A stretch of 64,000 bases of DNA from an uncultured Bacteroidia bacterium (GTDB lineage Bacteria; Bacteroidota; Bacteroidia; Bacteroidales; UBA932). The first letter of the stretch is position 1, and each line of letters starts with the position of its first letter. Below, in pieces: positions 6,225 to 16,186 of the stretch. The notes under the pieces are model-generated. The model made no database searches, was not told the DNA's origin, and saw only the letters and a list, made by a program, of their open reading frames with translations. Position numbers and translations under genes: made by a program. The stretch is taken from positions 1 through 64,000 of the forward strand of contig CACWOH010000001.1 of the NCBI GenBank assembly GCA_902762435.1. Reading direction: 5' to 3'.

Positions 6225-8552
6225 TTAATCGATATTCGGGGTGTTCCAGACTTTGGTCTGCGTGCAGCGGGCCATCACGCCCAGGCCGCCGCAGCTGAGT
6301 CGGAAGTCGCCTTCCTCCAGGCGCCACTTGCCGTCGGCGCCCACGAAGGCCAGTTCGCTGGCGGGCAGGGTGAAGCTGACGGTCTTGGTCTCGCCGGGCT
6401 TGAGGCTGATCTTCTCGAAGCCGCGCAGGCGCCGCACGTCCGGGATGAGGGAGGCCACGAGGTCCGAGCTGAACAGCAGCACGGCTTCCTTGCCGTCGCG
6501 CAGGCCGCTGTTGGTCACGTCAACGGACAGCTTCAGGACATCGTCCGGGCCGAACTCGGCGGGGCTTTCCAGCCGCAGGTTGGCGTAGCTGAAGCTGGTG
6601 TAGCTGAGGCCGTGGCCGAAGGGCCACTGGACGTCCATCACGGCGTCGTAGTTGTAGGAGCCTTCCATCACCTCGCGGTGCTCGGACACCTTGTAGTCGT
6701 AGGTGTGCAGGGCGTTGATGTGCTTGGAGTACGTGAACGGCAGCTTGCCGGAGAAGTTCTCGTCGCCGGACAGCAGGGCCGCGAGGGCGTCGCCGCCGTA
6801 GTTGGACGGGAGCATCACGTCCACGACCGCGGCCGCGAGCGGCTCGATGTCGCCGATGAGGCGCGGACGGCCTTCGTTCAGCACCAGGATGACGGGCTTG
6901 CCCGTGGCGGCGAGCTGCCGCACGAGTTCCTTCTGGTTCGCGGAGAGGTTCAGGTCGTCCATGTTGCCCGGGGTCTCGCAGTAGCTGTTCTCGCCCACGC
7001 AGGCCACGATCACGTCCACCCCGCGGGCGGCGGCGACGGCCTTCCGGATGCCGGAGGCGTCTTCATACTGCCAGGCCATCGGGATCTCAATGTACTTCAC
7101 GCCCGGCTCGTACACCACCTTGCCGAAGCGCTGCTGCAGCGCCTCCAGGATGGTGTTGTACTGCGGCACGAAATTGTCGGCCGAGCCCTGCCAGGTGTAG
7201 GACCAGCCGCCGTTCAGGGCGCGCAGGCTGTTGGCATTGGGGCCGGTGACGAGGATGCGCTCCGTGCCCTTCAGCGGCAGGATGCCGCCTTCGTTCTTGA
7301 GCAGCACCTCGGACTCCAGGGCTGCCGCATAGGACTGCTGGGCGAACTGCGGCGAGGCGAAATCCGGGTATTCGGTGTCCCAGACGGGATTCTCGAAGAG
7401 GCCCAGGCGGACCTTCAGGCGCAGCACGCGGCGCACGGCGTCGTCGATGCGGGACATCGGGATCTCGCCGCTTTTCGCCAGGTCCACGATCACGTTGCAG
7501 CACTCCGGGTCGTAGGGGTCCATGATCATGTCGATGCCGGCGTTGATGCCGATCTTCACGGCCTCGCGCTTGTCCGCGGCCACGTGGTCGCGGGTGTAGA
7601 GGTTGTCGATGTCGGCCCAGTCGGTGACCAGCATGCCGTCCCAGCCCAGCTGCTGCTTGGCCCACACGGTCAGCAGTTCGTAGTTCGCGTGCGTGGGGAT
7701 GCCGTTGATAGAGGCGGAGTTGACCATCGCCGTGAGGGCACCTGCCTGGAAGCATTCCTTGAAGGGGCGGAAGAACTTCTCGCGCAGGTCGTTTTCGGCG
7801 ATGTAGGCCGGGGTGCGGTCCTTGCCGGTGTGGGGCACGCCGTAGCCCATGTAGTGCTTGATGCTCACGGCCGCGTGCTGCAGGTCGATGTGGTTGGGGT
7901 CGTCGCCCTGGATGGCCAGGGTCTCGGTGCGCGCCATCTCGGCCTGGAGGTAGGGATCCTCGCCCCAGCTCTCCCATTGGCGGGGCCAGCGGGGATCGCG
8001 GCCGAGGTCCATCACCGGCGAGAACACCCAGGGCACCTGCGCGGCGCGGGTCTCATAGGCCATCGCGTGGCCCATCATGGCGGCGTATTCGCGGTTGAAG
8101 GTGGCGCCCAGGTTGATTTCCTGCGGGTAGAAGGAGCCGTCGGTGAGGTAGCTGGCGCCGTGGATCATGTCCAGGCCGTAGATGCAGGGGATGCCGATCT
8201 TCTCCATCGAAGCTTCCTGGATCTGCCGGACCATCGCGGCCGTCTCTTCCCGGCTGTGGGCCCGGTCACCCATCACGTTGAGGATGGAACCCACCTTGTA
8301 CTGGCCGATCACCCGGTCCAGCTTGGCGGGGTCGATGGCGTCGCCCTCCGTGAGGGCGCTGATGTTGATCTGGACCAGCTGGCCGGCCTTCTCCTCCAGG
8401 GTCATGCCCTTGAGGACCTGTTCGACTTTCGCCTCCACGGCCTTGTCGGCGGGGATGGCGGGGCTTACCTTGCCTCCGGAAGTGCCGCAGGCGGCGAGGG
8501 CCGCAAGGGCCAGGGCAAGCGCAGAGGCTTTCACAAGTAGTTGGTTATTCAT
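6225..8552 (-). CDS. Glycoside hydrolase family 3 lipoprotein (beta-glucosidase/xylosidase type)
   Basis: Exported hydrolase of 775 residues. A signal peptide ends in a lipobox (LAALAACG), so it is probably anchored in the outer membrane or periplasm. The N-terminal (alpha/beta)8 domain carries the nucleophile Asp in MLVTDWADID (about residue 310) after the KHYMGYG motif. The alpha/beta sandwich and a C-terminal fibronectin-III-like domain (ELAFVGADGKWRLEEGDF) complete the BglX architecture. It cleaves beta-linked glucose or xylose from oligosaccharides. Three base pairs separate it from GH31 upstream; together they suggest xyloglucan- or hemicellulose-type oligosaccharide breakdown. No SusC/SusD pair is adjacent. 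Confidence 0.92.
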   Translation of the reverse strand: MNNQLLVKASALALALAALAACGTSGGKVSPAIPADKAVEAKVEQVLKGMTLEEKAGQLVQINISALTEGDAIDPAKLDRVIGQYKVGSILNVMGDRAHSREETAAMVRQIQEASMEKIGIPCIYGLDMIHGASYLTDGSFYPQEINLGATFNREYAAMMGHAMAYETRAAQVPWVFSPVMDLGRDPRWPRQWESWGEDPYLQAEMARTETLAIQGDDPNHIDLQHAAVSIKHYMGYGVPHTGKDRTPAYIAENDLREKFFRPFKECFQAGALTAMVNSASINGIPTHANYELLTVWAKQQLGWDGMLVTDWADIDNLYTRDHVAADKREAVKIGINAGIDMIMDPYDPECCNVIVDLAKSGEIPMSRIDDAVRRVLRLKVRLGLFENPVWDTEYPDFASPQFAQQSYAAALESEVLLKNEGGILPLKGTERILVTGPNANSLRALNGGWSYTWQGSADNFVPQYNTILEALQQRFGKVVYEPGVKYIEIPMAWQYEDASGIRKAVAAARGVDVIVACVGENSYCETPGNMDDLNLSANQKELVRQLAATGKPVILVLNEGRPRLIGDIEPLAAAVVDVMLPSNYGGDALAALLSGDENFSGKLPFTYSKHINALHTYDYKVSEHREVMEGSYNYDAVMDVQWPFGHGLSYTSFSYANLRLESPAEFGPDDVLKLSVDVTNSGLRDGKEAVLLFSSDLVASLIPDVRRLRGFEKISLKPGETKTVSFTLPASELAFVGADGKWRLEEGDFRLSCGGLGVMARCTQTKVWNTPNID

Positions 8553-8555
8553 ATT

Positions 8556-11387
8556 TTAGAAAGTTTTTTCAATCTTCTCTCCTGTGTAAGAGAGGACGGT
8601 GCCGGCGGCATCCGGGTCGTAGGCGTGGGGGTGCTCCCGGTCCACGACCACGACCGTAAACTTGCGCTGCTGCAGCATGCCCGGGAAGGAGCCTTCCCGC
8701 GCGCCGACGGTGAGCGTGCGCGCGGCGTCGTCCCAGCGGATGGGGATGCGCGCAAATGCGCCCTGCTCGTAGGCGTAGGTCAGGCCGTCGTCCTCGTAGA
8801 GGGTGAACTCGGCGTCAGCGCCGGCATAGACGTACAGGCGGATGTCTTCCGCCGGCTTCTCGTCGGACCACTCCATCGCGGGGCCGAACGGGATGATGGA
8901 GCCCGCGCGGACGTACAGCGGGATGCGCTCGTACGGGGCGGGCATCGTGAAGCGCTTGCCGCCCACCATGGGCTCGCCGGTGTAGAAGTCGTACCAGAGG
9001 CCCATCGGGAAATAGACGCTGCGGCTGCGGGCACCGTATTCGCTCACCGGGCAGGGCATCAGCGCCGGGCCGAACATCCACTGGTCGGAGAGGTCGCGCA
9101 CCTCGGGGTCATCGGGCCAATCCATCGGCAAGGCGCGCAGGAGGGTGTAGTCGTCGAAGTGCACGGCGGCCGCGAGTGAGTACAGGTACGGCATCAGGCG
9201 GTAGCGCAGGCGCATATACCACAGGATGCTCTCATAGGCGGGCGAGCCCTCCGGGGCGATGTTCCACAGTTCGCGCTGCGGCCACTGGCCGTGGGTGCGG
9301 AACAGGGGCACGAAGGTGCCGAACTGGTGCCAGCGCGTCTGGAGTTCCTGCCATTCGGGGGCGTTGGCGGGGTTCTGGAACTTGCCCAGCACGGAGAAGC
9401 CGCCGATGTCCATCCCCCAGAACGGGATGCCGCTCATACTGTAGTTCAGGCCGGCGGCCATCTGCGTGCGCATGTCGGTCCAGGTGGTGCCGATGTCGCC
9501 GCTCCAGGTGGCCGTGGAATAGCGCTGCAGGCCGGCGAAGCCGTTGCGCGTGAGCAGGAAGACCCGCTTGTCGGGGTCCACGCTCCGCTGGCCGTTGTAG
9601 ATGGCGTCGGCGTTCACGAGGGCGTAGGCATTGAGGTATTCGGTGGAGGGGCCGAGGGCCGTGGGGGTGAGCAGCCACTTCAGGTAGTCCATCGGGAGGC
9701 AGTCGCGCAGGTTGGGTTCGCTGGCGTCCATCCACCAGGCGTCGATCTTGCGGCCGTAGCGGCTGTAGAGGGTTTCGTCCATCTGCCGCCAGAACATCTT
9801 GCGGCCGCCCTCGGAATAGGCGTCGTAGAAGCTCTGCGGGTGGTTCAGCCAGTCTTTCACGCCGTCCTCTTCGGGGTGCAGGTAGATGTAGCCGGCTTCC
9901 TTCAGCTCCTTGTAGTGCTCGGTATTGGTGTAGAACTTGGGCCAGACGCTGATCATGAAGCGGCCGTGCATGGCGTGCACGTCGTCCAGCATCTTCTCCG
10001 GGTCCGGATAGCGGGCGGGGTCGAACTCGTGGCTCCCCCACTGGTCGTCCAGCCAGTACTGCCAGTCCTGGACGATGTTGTCCACGGGGATGTGCCGGCG
10101 GCGGAACTCGCGAAGCGTGCCCACCAGTTCGTCCTGGGTGCTGTAGCGCTCGCGGCTCTGCCAGAAGCCCAGGACCCATTTGGGCATGACCTGCGCCTTG
10201 CCGGTGAGCTGCCGGTAGCCGCGGATCACGGCGTCGTGGCTGCCGCCGCCGATGAACCAGAAGTCCAGCTGGGGCTCGAACTCCGAGGCGAACGCGAGGC
10301 GCTCTTCCTCGCCGGGCGCCTGGAGCGGGGCCACGCGCAGGCCCAGGTACGAAACGCCGCCGTCCGGGTCCCATTCGATGCGGACGGGGGTCTTGCGGCC
10401 GGCTTCGAGCCGGGCGGTGAACTTGTAGCTGTTGGGGTTCCAGGCCGGGCGCCAGCGGCGCTCCATCACTTCCTGGCCGTCGATGACGGTGCGCTGGAAG
10501 CCGGCGTAGTATTGGATGAAGTGGTAGTCCGCCGTCTGCGGGGCCTCGAGGTAGCCTTCATACACGACCGTGGCGCCCTGCAGGGGCACGTCCTGCGGCA
10601 GGTTGCGGATGGCCCATTCGTTCTCGAAGAACAGGCTGTCTTCCTGGCGGACGAGGGCTTTGCCGCGCGCGGGGGTGTAGGTGCCCGTGAGGCCCGGGGT
10701 CACGCCGTCCTTGCCGTAGAGCTTGAACGCTTCGCCCAGTTGGAGATAGGGGTCGGGGTTGCCCCAGCGGCTCAGCGAATAGGCGTCGAAGAGCAGGCCG
10801 TAGCCGCGGTTGGACACCACCACCGGCACGCTGACCTTGGTGTTGTACTGGAAGAGTTCCTCGCTGCGGCCTTTGTGGTTCAGTTCGCCGCTCTGCTGCT
10901 GGCCCAGGCCGTAGAAGGCCTCGCGGGCGTCCGGCGAGTCGAAGCTGACGCGGGTGGACCAGGCGTCCTTGCCCTCCACCGTAATGGGCTCGAAGCTCAT
11001 CCGGGAGCCGTCCAGGAGCACGTTTCCGTCCTTGTCCAGGAAGCACAGCGCGCCGTTTTCCGGGTTGACGGCGGCCGTGAGGGCGGCGGTGCGCACGAGC
11101 ACTTCGCCGTTCTCTTCGGTCACGCTGAAGTCGCTGAACTGCTGCTGCGGCACGATGACCAGGCTTGCGCGGTCGTGCAGCCGGCCGTCGGGACTGGCGG
11201 ACACGCGGATGAGTTCGGGGCCGGCCGGCTGCAGGCGCAACACGGACGCCGCGCCGGGGGCGGGATCCTGGATCCTGACGGTGACGGAGCCGCCCCGCAA
11301 TGTATAAGGTTTGGGGTTGCAGCCGGCAAGCAGGAACAGCGCCGCCGGGAGCAAAAGGGAGATCAGAACGGTTTTTCTAATATTCAT
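8556..11387 (-). CDS. Glycoside hydrolase family 31 lipoprotein with PA14 insert (alpha-xylosidase type)
   Basis: Large exported alpha-glycosidase (943 residues from the ATG at 11387; signal MNIRKTVLISLLLPAALF, then the lipobox LLAGC). An N-terminal GH31 beta-sandwich is followed by a PA14-like insert (about residues 275-370: YEGYLEAPQTADYHFIQYYA), then the TIM barrel. The catalytic nucleophile lies in AWWMDASEPN (about residue 550) and the acid/base region in WSGDIGTTW. This domain order matches Bacteroides-type alpha-xylosidases that strip xylose from xyloglucan oligosaccharides. An in-frame upstream start (11420) is rejected because it precedes the signal peptide. Divergent from the antiporter gene. 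Confidence 0.9.
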   Translation of the reverse strand: MNIRKTVLISLLLPAALFLLAGCNPKPYTLRGGSVTVRIQDPAPGAASVLRLQPAGPELIRVSASPDGRLHDRASLVIVPQQQFSDFSVTEENGEVLVRTAALTAAVNPENGALCFLDKDGNVLLDGSRMSFEPITVEGKDAWSTRVSFDSPDAREAFYGLGQQQSGELNHKGRSEELFQYNTKVSVPVVVSNRGYGLLFDAYSLSRWGNPDPYLQLGEAFKLYGKDGVTPGLTGTYTPARGKALVRQEDSLFFENEWAIRNLPQDVPLQGATVVYEGYLEAPQTADYHFIQYYAGFQRTVIDGQEVMERRWRPAWNPNSYKFTARLEAGRKTPVRIEWDPDGGVSYLGLRVAPLQAPGEEERLAFASEFEPQLDFWFIGGGSHDAVIRGYRQLTGKAQVMPKWVLGFWQSRERYSTQDELVGTLREFRRRHIPVDNIVQDWQYWLDDQWGSHEFDPARYPDPEKMLDDVHAMHGRFMISVWPKFYTNTEHYKELKEAGYIYLHPEEDGVKDWLNHPQSFYDAYSEGGRKMFWRQMDETLYSRYGRKIDAWWMDASEPNLRDCLPMDYLKWLLTPTALGPSTEYLNAYALVNADAIYNGQRSVDPDKRVFLLTRNGFAGLQRYSTATWSGDIGTTWTDMRTQMAAGLNYSMSGIPFWGMDIGGFSVLGKFQNPANAPEWQELQTRWHQFGTFVPLFRTHGQWPQRELWNIAPEGSPAYESILWYMRLRYRLMPYLYSLAAAVHFDDYTLLRALPMDWPDDPEVRDLSDQWMFGPALMPCPVSEYGARSRSVYFPMGLWYDFYTGEPMVGGKRFTMPAPYERIPLYVRAGSIIPFGPAMEWSDEKPAEDIRLYVYAGADAEFTLYEDDGLTYAYEQGAFARIPIRWDDAARTLTVGAREGSFPGMLQQRKFTVVVVDREHPHAYDPDAAGTVLSYTGEKIEKTF

Positions 11388-11438
11388 AGGAATTGAGATT
11401 ATCTCGCTAAAGATACACATTTTCCGCGGGCTTTTTCG

Positions 11439-11446
11439 TATTTTTG
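11439..11446 (+). promoter_or_regulatory. -7 element TATTTTTG, six bases before the antiporter ATG
   Basis: The -7 box lies directly before the start codon (ATG at 11453). In Bacteroidetes, transcription starts about 4-7 nt after this box, which predicts a leaderless or nearly leaderless mRNA. Confidence 0.55.
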
Positions 11447-11452
11447 TGCGAT

Positions 11453-13717
11453 ATGTCCGAAGAACTGAACCTCGTACGCGACTTGGCGGTCATCCTCGTG
11501 TCCGCCGGCGTGTTCACCATCATATCAAAGGCGCTCAAGCAGCCGCTCGTGCTCGGTTACATCATCGCGGGCTTCCTCGTGGGGCCGCATATTTCCTGGT
11601 TCCCCGGCATCAGTTCGGAGGAAACGGTGCACCAGTGGTCGGAGATCGGCATCATCTTCCTGATGTTCGGCCTGGGCCTGGAGTTCAGTTTCAAGAAGCT
11701 CCTGAAGGTGGGCAGCAGCGCCCTCGTCACGGCCGGGAGCAAGTTCCTGGGCGTGTTCGTGCTGGGCTTCGTTGCCGGGCAGGCGCTGGGCTGGACGGCG
11801 ATGGAGAGCATCTTCCTGGGCGGCCTGCTGTCGATGTCGTCCACGATGGTGGTGCTGAAGTCGTACGACGACATGAAGCTCAAGAACAAGCCCTGGGCAG
11901 GGATGGTGTTCGGCACGCTGGTGGTGGAGGACCTCATCGCCATCCTGCTGATGGTGCTGCTGTCCACGATGGCGGTGTCCAACCGCTTCGCGGGCGGCGA
12001 GATGCTCTTCAACCTCGCCAAACTGGCCTTCTTCCTCATCCTGTGGTTCCTGGTGGGCATCTTCGTGATCCCCACCGTGCTCAAGCGGGCGCGGCGTTTC
12101 CTCAGCGACGAGATCCTGCTGGTGGTGAGCATCGGCCTGTGCTTCGGGATGGTGGCGCTGGCCCAGGCCGTGGGCTTCTCGTCCGCGCTCGGCGCCTTCG
12201 TGATGGGTTCCATCCTGGCCGAGACGGTGGAGAGCGAGCACATCGAGCGCCTGGTCGCACCCATCAAGGACCTGTTCGGCGCCGTGTTCTTCGTGTCCGT
12301 GGGCATGATGGTCGCCCCCGCCGTGATCGCGGAGCACTGGGCCGTGATCCTGATCATCGCGCTCATCGTGGTCCTGAGCCACATCCTGTTCGCCGGTGCG
12401 GGCATCCTGATGACGGGCGGCGGCATCCGCAACGCCGTGAACACCGGCTTCAGCCTGGCCCAGCTGGGCGAGTTCGGCTTCATCATCGCGGGCGTGGGCG
12501 TAAGCCTGGGCGTGATGCGCGACTTCATCTATCCGGTGATCATCGCCGTGTCCGTGCTGACCACCTTCACCACCCCGTACATGATCAAACTGGCCGGGCC
12601 GGCCTACAGCTGGCTGATGCGCGTGCTGCCGGACCGCTGGATCGTGCGCCTGGACGCCCCTGAGCAGAACGCCCGCAGCTCCGCCGCCGAGCAGAGCGAG
12701 TGGAAGAAGCTGCTGCAGGCGTATTTCCTGCGCATCGTGCTGTACGGCGTGGTCCTGCTGGCCATCATGATCGGCTCCAAGCAGTTCCTGGAGCCGCTGG
12801 CGAGCCGCCTGTTCCCGGGCTGGAGCCCCTTCCTGCACAACCTCGTGGTCGTGGTGGTGACCCTGCTGGTGATGGCGCCCTTCCTGTATGGGCTGGCCAT
12901 CAGTTCCGGCTCCATCAACGCCTCGGCGGGCAAGCTGCTGAAGGAGAAGAACAGCAACAAATGGCCCATCGCGGGGCTCGTGCTTACCCGCAGTTTCCTG
13001 GCCATCTCCATCATACTCAGCGTGATAGCCAGCCACTTCCACCTGGCGGGCTGGGCCGTCGTGCTGATCCTGCTGGGCGGCGTGGCCTTCATCATCGTGG
13101 CCCGGCGCACCATGCACCGCTACTCCGCCCTGGAGGAGCGCTTCCTGAGCAACCTCAACGAGAAGGAGGAGGCCGAGCGGCGCCGCCGGCCCGTGACCAC
13201 CTCCGTGCGCAACAAGATGGCGGGCTACGACGTGCACCTGGAGCTGCTGGAGGTCTCGCCCGAGTCGGAGTTCGCCGGGAAAGCCCTGCGCGACATCCCC
13301 TTCCGCGCCGAGACGGGCGCCAACATCATCAAGATCCAGCGCGGTTCGCGCAGCATCAACATCCCGTCCGGCGAGGTGCAGGTGTTCCCGCACGACAGCC
13401 TGCTGGCCGTGGGCACGACGGAGCAGATCGGGCGGCTGCGCACGATGCTGGAGACCTCCGCTGCCGCTCCCGGCCCCGCCGAGGCCGCCCCGGAGTTCGA
13501 GGTGATGAACGTCACGCTGCGGGAGGATTCCTACCTCACCGGGCAGACGCTGCGCGGCACGAACATGCGCGACTACCGCTGCATGGTGATCAGCGTGCTG
13601 CACGGCGGCGAATTCATCACGAACCCCCGGCCGGACTACCGCTTCGAGGCGGGCGACGTGGTGTGGATCGCGGGCGAGACGAGTTCGTGCGACTGGCTGC
13701 TGGGCGCCCGGGAATAA
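11453..13717 (+). CDS. Monovalent cation:proton antiporter-2 (KefB/RosB type) with TrkA-C domains
   Basis: A 754-residue inner-membrane exchanger of K+ or Na+ for H+. About 12 transmembrane helices fill residues 5-390 (for example YIIAGFLVGPHISWFPG and the conserved LSSTMVVLKS-like segment MSSTMVVLK). A second membrane section follows (about 410-550), then two cytosolic TrkA-C regulatory domains (about 590-670 and 690-754). No TrkA-N (NAD-binding) domain is evident. The start at 11453 follows a -7 promoter box by six bases. The long second membrane block is common in Bacteroidales members. Ion specificity is not visible from sequence. Confidence 0.88.
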   Translation: MSEELNLVRDLAVILVSAGVFTIISKALKQPLVLGYIIAGFLVGPHISWFPGISSEETVHQWSEIGIIFLMFGLGLEFSFKKLLKVGSSALVTAGSKFLGVFVLGFVAGQALGWTAMESIFLGGLLSMSSTMVVLKSYDDMKLKNKPWAGMVFGTLVVEDLIAILLMVLLSTMAVSNRFAGGEMLFNLAKLAFFLILWFLVGIFVIPTVLKRARRFLSDEILLVVSIGLCFGMVALAQAVGFSSALGAFVMGSILAETVESEHIERLVAPIKDLFGAVFFVSVGMMVAPAVIAEHWAVILIIALIVVLSHILFAGAGILMTGGGIRNAVNTGFSLAQLGEFGFIIAGVGVSLGVMRDFIYPVIIAVSVLTTFTTPYMIKLAGPAYSWLMRVLPDRWIVRLDAPEQNARSSAAEQSEWKKLLQAYFLRIVLYGVVLLAIMIGSKQFLEPLASRLFPGWSPFLHNLVVVVVTLLVMAPFLYGLAISSGSINASAGKLLKEKNSNKWPIAGLVLTRSFLAISIILSVIASHFHLAGWAVVLILLGGVAFIIVARRTMHRYSALEERFLSNLNEKEEAERRRRPVTTSVRNKMAGYDVHLELLEVSPESEFAGKALRDIPFRAETGANIIKIQRGSRSINIPSGEVQVFPHDSLLAVGTTEQIGRLRTMLETSAAAPGPAEAAPEFEVMNVTLREDSYLTGQTLRGTNMRDYRCMVISVLHGGEFITNPRPDYRFEAGDVVWIAGETSSCDWLLGARE

Positions 13718-13765
13718 TCCCCGAAAAATCGGCCGCGAGTTCTTGCAGGTTCCGCGAAAAGGGCT

Positions 13766-13773
13766 TATTTTTG
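13766..13773 (+). promoter_or_regulatory. -7 element TATTTTTG upstream of the DUF1846 gene
   Basis: Matches TAnnTTTG and lies 27 bp before the ATG at 13801, giving a short 5' leader. Confidence 0.5.
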
Positions 13774-13800
13774 TAACCCGTATTCAAAAAGATTCTTACG

Positions 13801-15270
13801 ATGAAATACGGGTTCGACCACGAGAAGTATCTCAAAATCCAATCGGAACACATCAAGGAACGCATCGCCTCTTTCGGCGACAAACTCTATATGGAGTTCG
13901 GGGGCAAGCTGTTCGACGACTACCACGCGAGCCGCGTGCTGCCGGGCTTCCAGCCGGACAGCAAGCTGCAGATGCTCATGCAGTTGAAGGACGACCTGGA
14001 GATCATCATCGTGATCAGCGCCGTGGACATCGAGAAGAACAAGGTGCGGGGCGACCTGGGCATCACCTACGACGTGGACGTGCTGCGCCTGCGGGACGAG
14101 TTCCTGGACCGGGGGCTGAGCGTCAACAGCGTGGTGGTGACGCACTATAACGGCCAGGCCAGCGCCGACGCCTACCGCAAGCGCCTGGAGCGGATGGGCA
14201 TCAAGGTCTATTACCACCATACCATCGAGGGCTATCCGAACAACGTGGCGCTGATCGACTCCGACGAGGGCTTCGGCAAGAACGACTACGTGGAGACCAC
14301 CCGCCCGCTGGTGGTGGTGACGGCCCCCGGCCCCGGCAGCGGCAAGATGGCGGTGTGCCTGAGCCAGCTGTACCAGGAGAACAAGCGGGGCGTGAAGGCC
14401 GGCTACGCGAAGTTCGAGACCTTCCCCGTGTGGAGCCTGCCGCTGAACCATCCCGTGAACATCGCCTACGAGGCCGCCACGGCGGACCTCGAGGACGTGA
14501 ACATGATCGATCCCTTCCACCTGGAGGCCTACGGCGAGATGGCCGTGAACTACAACCGCGACGTGGAGATCTTCCCAGTGATGAACGCCCTGTTCGACGA
14601 CATCTACGGCGACACGCCCTACAAGTCCCCCACTGACATGGGCGTGAACATGATCGGCTCCTGCATCTGCGACGACGAGGTGTGCCGCGAGGCCGCCCTG
14701 CAGGAGATCATCCGCCGCTACTATACCGCGCTGTGCCGCTTCGCGGACGGCAAGGCCACGGAGAATGAGGTGAACAAGATCGCGCTGCTGATGAAGAAGG
14801 CGCACATCACCACCGCCGACCGCAAGACCACCGTGGCCGCCCGGGAGCGCCTGGAGAAGGCGAAGGGCCCCACCGCCGCCATCGAGCTGTCCGACGGCAC
14901 CATCCTGACTGCGGAGACCTCGCCCCTGCTGGGCCCCAGCGCCGCACTGCTGCTGAACGCCCTGAAGCACCTGGCGGGCATCCCGCACAACGTCAAGCTG
15001 ATTCCGCAGATGATGATCTCGCCCATCCAGAAGACCAAGGTGAGCTATCTGCACGGCAAGAACCCGCGCCTGCACACGGACGAGGTGCTGGTGGCGGTGT
15101 CCATCATCTCCCTGCTGGACGAGAAGGCCAAGCTGGCCTTGGAGCAGCTGCCCAACCTCGCCGGCGCACAGGTGCATTCCACCGTGATGCTGAGCGAAGT
15201 GGACCGCAAGACTTTCAGCAAGCTGGGAATCGGCCTTACCTGCGATCCGGTGCGGAAGGTAGATCTCTGA
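13801..15270 (+). CDS. DUF1846 domain-containing protein
   Basis: A 489-residue cytoplasmic protein matching the DUF1846 family from its start (MKYGFDHEKYLKIQSEHIKE) to near its end. A GPGSGKM-like segment (APGPGSGKMAVCLSQLYQ, about residues 178-195) resembles a phosphate-binding loop. The family is widespread in anaerobes; its biochemical role is not established to my knowledge. The last 35 bp overlap tail-to-tail with the minus-strand esterase. Own promoter at 13766. High confidence in family, none in function. Confidence 0.85.
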   Translation: MKYGFDHEKYLKIQSEHIKERIASFGDKLYMEFGGKLFDDYHASRVLPGFQPDSKLQMLMQLKDDLEIIIVISAVDIEKNKVRGDLGITYDVDVLRLRDEFLDRGLSVNSVVVTHYNGQASADAYRKRLERMGIKVYYHHTIEGYPNNVALIDSDEGFGKNDYVETTRPLVVVTAPGPGSGKMAVCLSQLYQENKRGVKAGYAKFETFPVWSLPLNHPVNIAYEAATADLEDVNMIDPFHLEAYGEMAVNYNRDVEIFPVMNALFDDIYGDTPYKSPTDMGVNMIGSCICDDEVCREAALQEIIRRYYTALCRFADGKATENEVNKIALLMKKAHITTADRKTTVAARERLEKAKGPTAAIELSDGTILTAETSPLLGPSAALLLNALKHLAGIPHNVKLIPQMMISPIQKTKVSYLHGKNPRLHTDEVLVAVSIISLLDEKAKLALEQLPNLAGAQVHSTVMLSEVDRKTFSKLGIGLTCDPVRKVDL

Positions 15271-16177
15271 ATTCCTCGGCAAAGAACGCCGCCATGCGGT
15301 CACGGATCTCGAAGAAGCGGTCCGTGTAGGTGCCGTCGTCGGCGATGTGCAGGCGGTGGCGCGCCTCCGGGCACGCGTGATGCTCTGCGCGAAGGCCGAG
15401 CCTGAGCGCCTCTTCGTGGACGGCCTGCGTGCCGTACATCTCCTCCGAGAACCACTGCGTGGGCGGCTGGAAGCGGTGCTGCCCGGTGCGGAAGGGATAG
15501 CCCCGGCCGTAGGGCATCACGGGGTCGTCCGGCGACTGGAAGGACAGGATGGCCGCCCGGCCCGCTTCCAGGACCTTCAGGTCGTGCACGGAACCCCAAA
15601 AATTGCCCACCGCCCGGATGCGGGGATGCTCCCCTTCCCGGAACGCCAGGCGCAGCGCCAGCATGGCGCCCGCGCTGGTGCCGGCGGCGAACAGGTGGTC
15701 CGGGTCGATGCGCAGGTCTTCCCGGGCAAGCAGGAAGCGCAGGGCCGCATCGACGTCTTCCAGGGCGCGATCCTCGGCCGCGGCCACGTCCTGCCGCGTG
15801 GGCCGGAAGCCCAGGCGGTAGTTGACGGACACGGCCACGTAGCCCAGTTTGGCGAAGTACTCGCACCAGCCGGCCTGGCCCATCTCCTCCTTGTTGCCCA
15901 CGAAGAAGGAGCCGCCGTGCATCATCAGCAGCAGCGGCCGCCGGGCCGAGGGGTCGTCGTCCGCGGGCAGGTAGATGTCCAGGTCGAGGTCCAGCGGGCG
16001 CGTGGCGCGCAGCAGGGGCGCCTGGTGCCGGAAGGTCCCGCGCTCCCCCACCGGGGCGTGCGACCAGTAGCCCTGCACGTGGGCGTACACCACGTCCCGC
16101 TCCACCTCGACGGCATATTGGGGCGTCGTGAAAGGCAGGACGGACAGCAGGGATATCAGGGCACACATAAGCGTCAT
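15236..16177 (-). CDS. Exported alpha/beta hydrolase (carboxylesterase type)
   Basis: Serine esterase of 313 residues with an N-terminal hydrophobic export signal (MTLMCALISLLSVLPF). The oxyanion-hole motif HGGSFFVGN is near residue 88, the nucleophile elbow GTSAG near residue 164, the likely acid Asp in SPDDPVMPYG and the His in PEARHRLH. It resembles the BD-FAE/esterase-lipase group that removes acyl groups from carbohydrates, steroids or small esters. It is the last gene of the 21887-15236 minus-strand run, 9 bp after an SDR gene. If that run acts on steroids, an ester-cleaving role would fit; this is inference. Confidence 0.8.
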   Translation of the reverse strand: MTLMCALISLLSVLPFTTPQYAVEVERDVVYAHVQGYWSHAPVGERGTFRHQAPLLRATRPLDLDLDIYLPADDDPSARRPLLLMMHGGSFFVGNKEEMGQAGWCEYFAKLGYVAVSVNYRLGFRPTRQDVAAAEDRALEDVDAALRFLLAREDLRIDPDHLFAAGTSAGAMLALRLAFREGEHPRIRAVGNFWGSVHDLKVLEAGRAAILSFQSPDDPVMPYGRGYPFRTGQHRFQPPTQWFSEEMYGTQAVHEEALRLGLRAEHHACPEARHRLHIADDGTYTDRFFEIRDRMAAFFAEEFRDLPSAPDRR

Positions 16178-16186
16178 CGCGCAAAT

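Noticed and set aside
5613..8540. A 975-codon open frame on the plus strand
   Set aside because: It is antisense to the GH3 gene and dehydrogenase. Its His/Val/Gly/Arg-rich composition is typical of a shadow frame in GC-rich DNA, and it has no domain.
9291..11396. A 701-codon plus-strand frame opposite GH31
   Set aside because: Shadow of GH31 caused by high third-position G+C; no motif, no promoter.
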